In this document: in pieces, positions 60,601 through 64,000 of the stretch | How the letters are laid out: each line of letters starts with the position of its first letter | Numbering within the stretch: position 1 is the stretch's first letter | DNA from: Sipunculus nudus | Lineage: Eukaryota; Annelida; Sipuncula; Golfingiida; Sipunculidae | Assembly: GCA_026874595.1 (NCBI GenBank) | Contig: CM049322.1 | Location: 25,577,400-25,641,399 of the forward strand | DNA: 64,000 bases | Direction: 5' to 3' | Notes under the pieces: model-generated | Told to the model about the DNA's origin: nothing | What the model saw: only the letters and a program-made list of their open reading frames with translations | Databases searched by the model: none | Position numbers and translations under genes: made by a program

Positions 60601-63034
60601 ATCGGGTTTATCATCAGGTCACATGTGAACTGCTGCGCCTTCATTTTTGGTTGACATCTGACCTTTCCTTGCTGCCCAGTGTCCATTTGTGCGTCTGTTT
60701 CCACACATAAACCCACATATCTCGGAAACCGTTTGACCGATCAGGCTAAAAATTTTGCACAAATGTAGCCCTTTGATAGCTTTATAACATACACTAAAAA
60801 TGGTGGCGCCACCTGCAACTATTTTTGCACAGCGTCCATCTGTTCATCTGCCTTGGGATAATATTACTCATATCTCAGCAGTGGTTTGACTTATCCACCT
60901 GAAATTTTGCAGTTTTATACATCCTGGACAGCTTTCTTGATTTTATGACATGTGGCGCCACCTACATTCACATTTACTCTGCAGACATCCAAGCTCATAT
61001 CTCGGGAACCATTTGACCGATAGGGCCAACATTTTGCATGTGTCTAGATCTCACATAGCTCTTTATCATAGGCAAAACTGGTGGTGCCAACTGCAACCAC
61101 TTATGCACAGCGTCCATCTGTTCATCTGCCTTTGGATAAAATCACTCATATCTTAGCAGTGGTTTGACTTATCCACCTGAAATTTTGCAGTTTAATACAT
61201 CCTGGAAGGTTTCTTGATTTTATGACAGGTGTTGCCACCTACATTCACATTTACTCTGCAGACATTCAAGCTCATATCTCAGGAACCGTTTGACCGATTA
61301 GGCCAAAATTGTGCATGTGTCTAGATCTCACATAGCTCTTCATCATAGGCAAAACTGGTGGTGCCACCTGCAACCATTTATGCACAGCGTCAATCTGTTC
61401 ATCTGCCTTAGGTTAAAATCACTCATATCTCAGCAGTGGTTTGACTTATCCACCTGAAATTTTGCAGGTTTATACATCCTGGACAGCTTTCTTGATTTCA
61501 TGACAGGTGGTGCCACCTACATTCACATTTACTATGCAGACATTCAAGCTCATACCTCGGGAACCTTTTGACCGATTGGGCCAAAATTTTGCATGTGTCT
61601 AGATCTCACATAGCTCTTCATCATAGGCAAAACTGGTGGTGCCACCTGCAACCACTTATGCACAGCGTCCATCTGTTCATCTGCCTTTGGATAAAATCAC
61701 TCATATCTCAGCGGTGGTTTGACTTATCCACCTGAAATTTTGCAGTTTTATACATCCTGGACAGGTTTCTTGATTTTATGACAGGTGTCGCCACCTACAT
61801 TCACATTTACTCTGCAGACATTCAAGCTCATATCTCAGGAACCGTTTGACAGATTAGTCCAAAATTTTGCATGTGTATAGATCTCACATAGCTCTTCATC
61901 ATAGGCAAAACTGGTGGCACCACCTGCAACCACTTATGCACAGCATCCATCTGTTCATCTGCCTTTGGATAATATCACTCATATCTCAGCAGTGGTTTGA
62001 CTTATCCACCTGAAATTTTGCAGGTTTATACATCCTGGACAGCTTTCTTGATTTATGACAGGTGGTGCCACCTACATTCACATTTACACTGCAGACATCC
62101 AAGCTCATATCTAGGGAACCATTTGACTGATTGGGCAAAAAGTTTGCACGTGTATAGATCTCACATAGCTCTTCATCATAGGCAAAACTGGTAGCGCCAT
62201 CTGCAACCACTAATGCACAGCATCCATCTGTTCATCTGCCTTGGGATAAAATCACTCATATCTCAGCAGTGGTTTGACTTATCCACCTGAAATTTTGCAG
62301 GTTTATACATGGACAGGTTTCTTGATTTTATGACAGGTGGCGCCACCTACATTCACATTTACTCTGCAGACATCCAAGCCCATATCTCGGGAACCGTTTG
62401 ACTGATTAGGCCAAAATTTTGCATGTGTATAGATCTCACATAGCTCTTCATCATACGCAAAACTGGTGGTGCCACCTGCAACCATTTATGCACAACATCC
62501 ATCTGTTCTTCTGCCTTAGGTTAAAATCACTCATATCTCAGCAGTGGTTTGACTTATCCACCTGAAATTTTGCAGGTATTTTACATCCTTGACAGCTTTC
62601 TCGATTTTATGACAGGTGTCGCCACCTACATTCACATTTACTCTGCAGACATCCAAGCTCATATCTCGGGAACCGTTTGACCGATTAGGCCTAAATTTTG
62701 CATGTGTATAGATCTCACATAGCTCTTGGCACCACCTGCAACCACTTATGCACAGCATCCATCTGTTGATCTTCCTTATGATAAAATCACTCATATCTCG
62801 GCAGTGGTTTGACTTATCCACCTGAAATTTTGCAGGTTTATACATCCTGGACAATTTTCTCAATGTTCTGACAGGTGGCACCACCTACATTCACGTTTAA
62901 GCTGCAGACATCCATGCTAATATGCAACACACCACGCTGTATTCCCCTTGCCACTTAATCCATGCCTCACTTCACCGGTCCCACTCAGATTTCTGCGGAT
63001 ACACATAGTGGCTTGTCGACTACCCATATTCTGG
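60601..63034 (+). mobile_element. Family C element, 5'-truncated, seven-unit array
   Basis: Begins inside the C 5' interior (CAGGTCACATGTGAACTG). Units keyed by GCAGACATNCAAGCTCATAT at 60981, 61258, 61536, 61815, 62090, 62368 and 62645 (period 275-279 bp). The 3' part has TGCGGATACACATAGTGG, hairpin arm CGACT and CTGG (63031-63034). Each unit carries two palindromes of the GGTGGCGCCACC type. Confidence 0.75.
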
Positions 63035-63208
63035 TTTTAAAATGTCCGAGTCTGAAACTTGCAGGTCAGAAACGTCCATTTTGCTGAAATCATAATGACT
63101 AAGGTAGATATGCAGGACTTAGGAGGATCAATATTAAATTTTAAAAATAAACCTCCATTCATACTCCTAAACTTTGCACAGGTTCGCATTAGGCCTGTAG
63201 GCCTTGTT

Positions 63209-64000
63209 TTTTATAAGCACTGTTGAATTAAATTTCATATCCTGTATGTATATGCAAGGGTGTTGTAACTCTCACCATCCCCTTCTTCATCCCACTGAGG
63301 CTTTGCTCCTTGGCACTGTGAACAATAGTTTTATGGCTATAGCATAGAATTTAATAATTAAAGAAAATATCTACAGAGAGACGAGGCGTTGTAAGTCTGA
63401 TCATAACACAACACCCCCCCCCCCCCCCCCTTCAAGTTATTGCACCTGTGGAGTGGGGACGTTATGGCAACTGTATACATATCATAAAATTGATAAAAAG
63501 GGTTTACCAAATAAATTGGATCTCATCAGACAAATGTGTAAACTGTTGAACTGTCAACAGCTTATCAAAAATGTAACCAATGGAAAGGCATGGTCGGATC
63601 TCAAATATTATTTGCAACATTTTCTTCTATCATATAAACCAACCATGGCCCAAATTACCTCTTCCTCTTAAACTTTATCTACATTTCATCATATTTTTAA
63701 TATTTAACCTTCTAGGTGGTTCAGTACTGTTGACCATTTGTCCATAGGTACCTATGTACATGCCAGAAATTATGTCAATATTGTGTAATATGTAGACGTG
63801 AGGGTCATCAAAATAATGCACCTTGTCAAGACCGATCTTGTCAAGATATCATGTCATACAGTCACAAATTCAGCATAGTTAATCATAACCTTGTATCTGT
63901 CAAATTGAAATCTTGCAGTTTTCCAGACACTATAGATCCTTTAACAAATAGCCTTATCATCATTATACCACTTCTTAGTATACTGTCATTGCATTCATAT
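63209..64000 (+). mobile_element. Family A poly-C sub-type, right part, runs off the window
   Basis: Phrases GAATTAAATTTCATATCCTGTATG and GTGTTGTAACTCTCACCATCC, a C-tract (about 63414-63431), then sequence parallel to 43200-43830. No terminus is reached before the window ends. Confidence 0.55.

Larger units (their letters stand above)
59695..63208 (+). mobile_element. Family E element, both ends, carrying family C
   Basis: 5' T-run and GCGAACCTGTG (59701-59711). Exact inverted copy CACAGGTTCGC at 63177-63187, then hairpin AGGCCT-gt-AGGCCT (63191-63204) and TGTT. E sequence is 59695-60600 and 63035-63208. Host sequence on both sides joins as ATGAATAAAC / TTATAAGCACTGTTGAATT, matching 42960-43000. 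Confidence 0.75.

Noticed and set aside
60981-62660. Regularly spaced repeats resembling a CRISPR array
   Set aside because: The period is about 278 bp and the whole unit repeats, without short repeats separating unique spacers. This is the tandem array of a family C element.

Overview
This window looks like eukaryotic, AT-rich, intron/intergenic-type DNA from an animal, most probably a bivalve mollusc (inference). The evidence is the total absence of bacterial-style gene packing, a decayed Gypsy-type gag/protease, a LINE reverse-transcriptase tail, a hAT MITE, and dozens of non-autonomous rolling-circle-like elements with core tandem repeats of the kind known in bivalves (pearl/CvA-type, HINE/Helentron-like). 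I see no intact protein-coding gene, no rRNA, no complete tRNA and no CRISPR array. The only trace of a possible host gene is one weak terminal-exon candidate near 49.76 kb. Nearly all open frames are chance frames in repeats.

The body of the window is a pile-up of at least eight (perhaps nine) short non-autonomous element families, here called A to I. Each begins after a T-run, with a 5' sub-terminal inverted repeat (SIR). It has a tandem-repeat or T-rich interior, then the inverted copy of the SIR and a short hairpin, and it stops at CTAG|TT (B, C, D, F, G) or CTTGT|T (A, E, H, perhaps I). SIRs: A GCTCAGCTGA/TCAGCTGAGC; B ATGCCCCCGCC; C GTATCCGCCAAAA; D GTATCCCCAGACA; E GCGAACCTGTG; F AGCCCTCAGCC; G AGGGC; H GTCCCCTGCT. 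This is the HINE/Helentron architecture (established knowledge). That these are eight separate families is my reading of the sequence.

Layout: 1-570 unassigned plus a Tigger-like end. 571-8839 is one family A copy carrying a D element and a TA-flanked inverted-repeat element, which itself carries a B element. 8840-18726 is a run of A copies and A 3' ends with a C/D mosaic. 18727-20772 is a Gypsy-type gag-protease pseudogene (minus strand). 20773-33536 holds E copies with nested C, B and A elements, and an A/E/I chimera. 33554-37362 is a four-deep nest A > H > A > G. 37363-40417 is an A copy with a solo LTR. 40418-47413 holds A copies with a hAT MITE and a B copy that carries F. 47414-47720 is a LINE fragment. 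48488-49889 is the least repetitive stretch. 49890-56785 is a D fragment and A copies, the last with a 1.4-kb TA-flanked element and a C element inside. 56786-64000 holds A copies, a CT microsatellite, and an E copy containing a long C array.

There is no gene circuit to describe. The biology here is that of a repeat community: elements land in T-runs of their own relatives, always in the same orientation, so sibling copies preserve the empty sites needed to read the order of events. No Rep/helicase-encoding autonomous partner is present.
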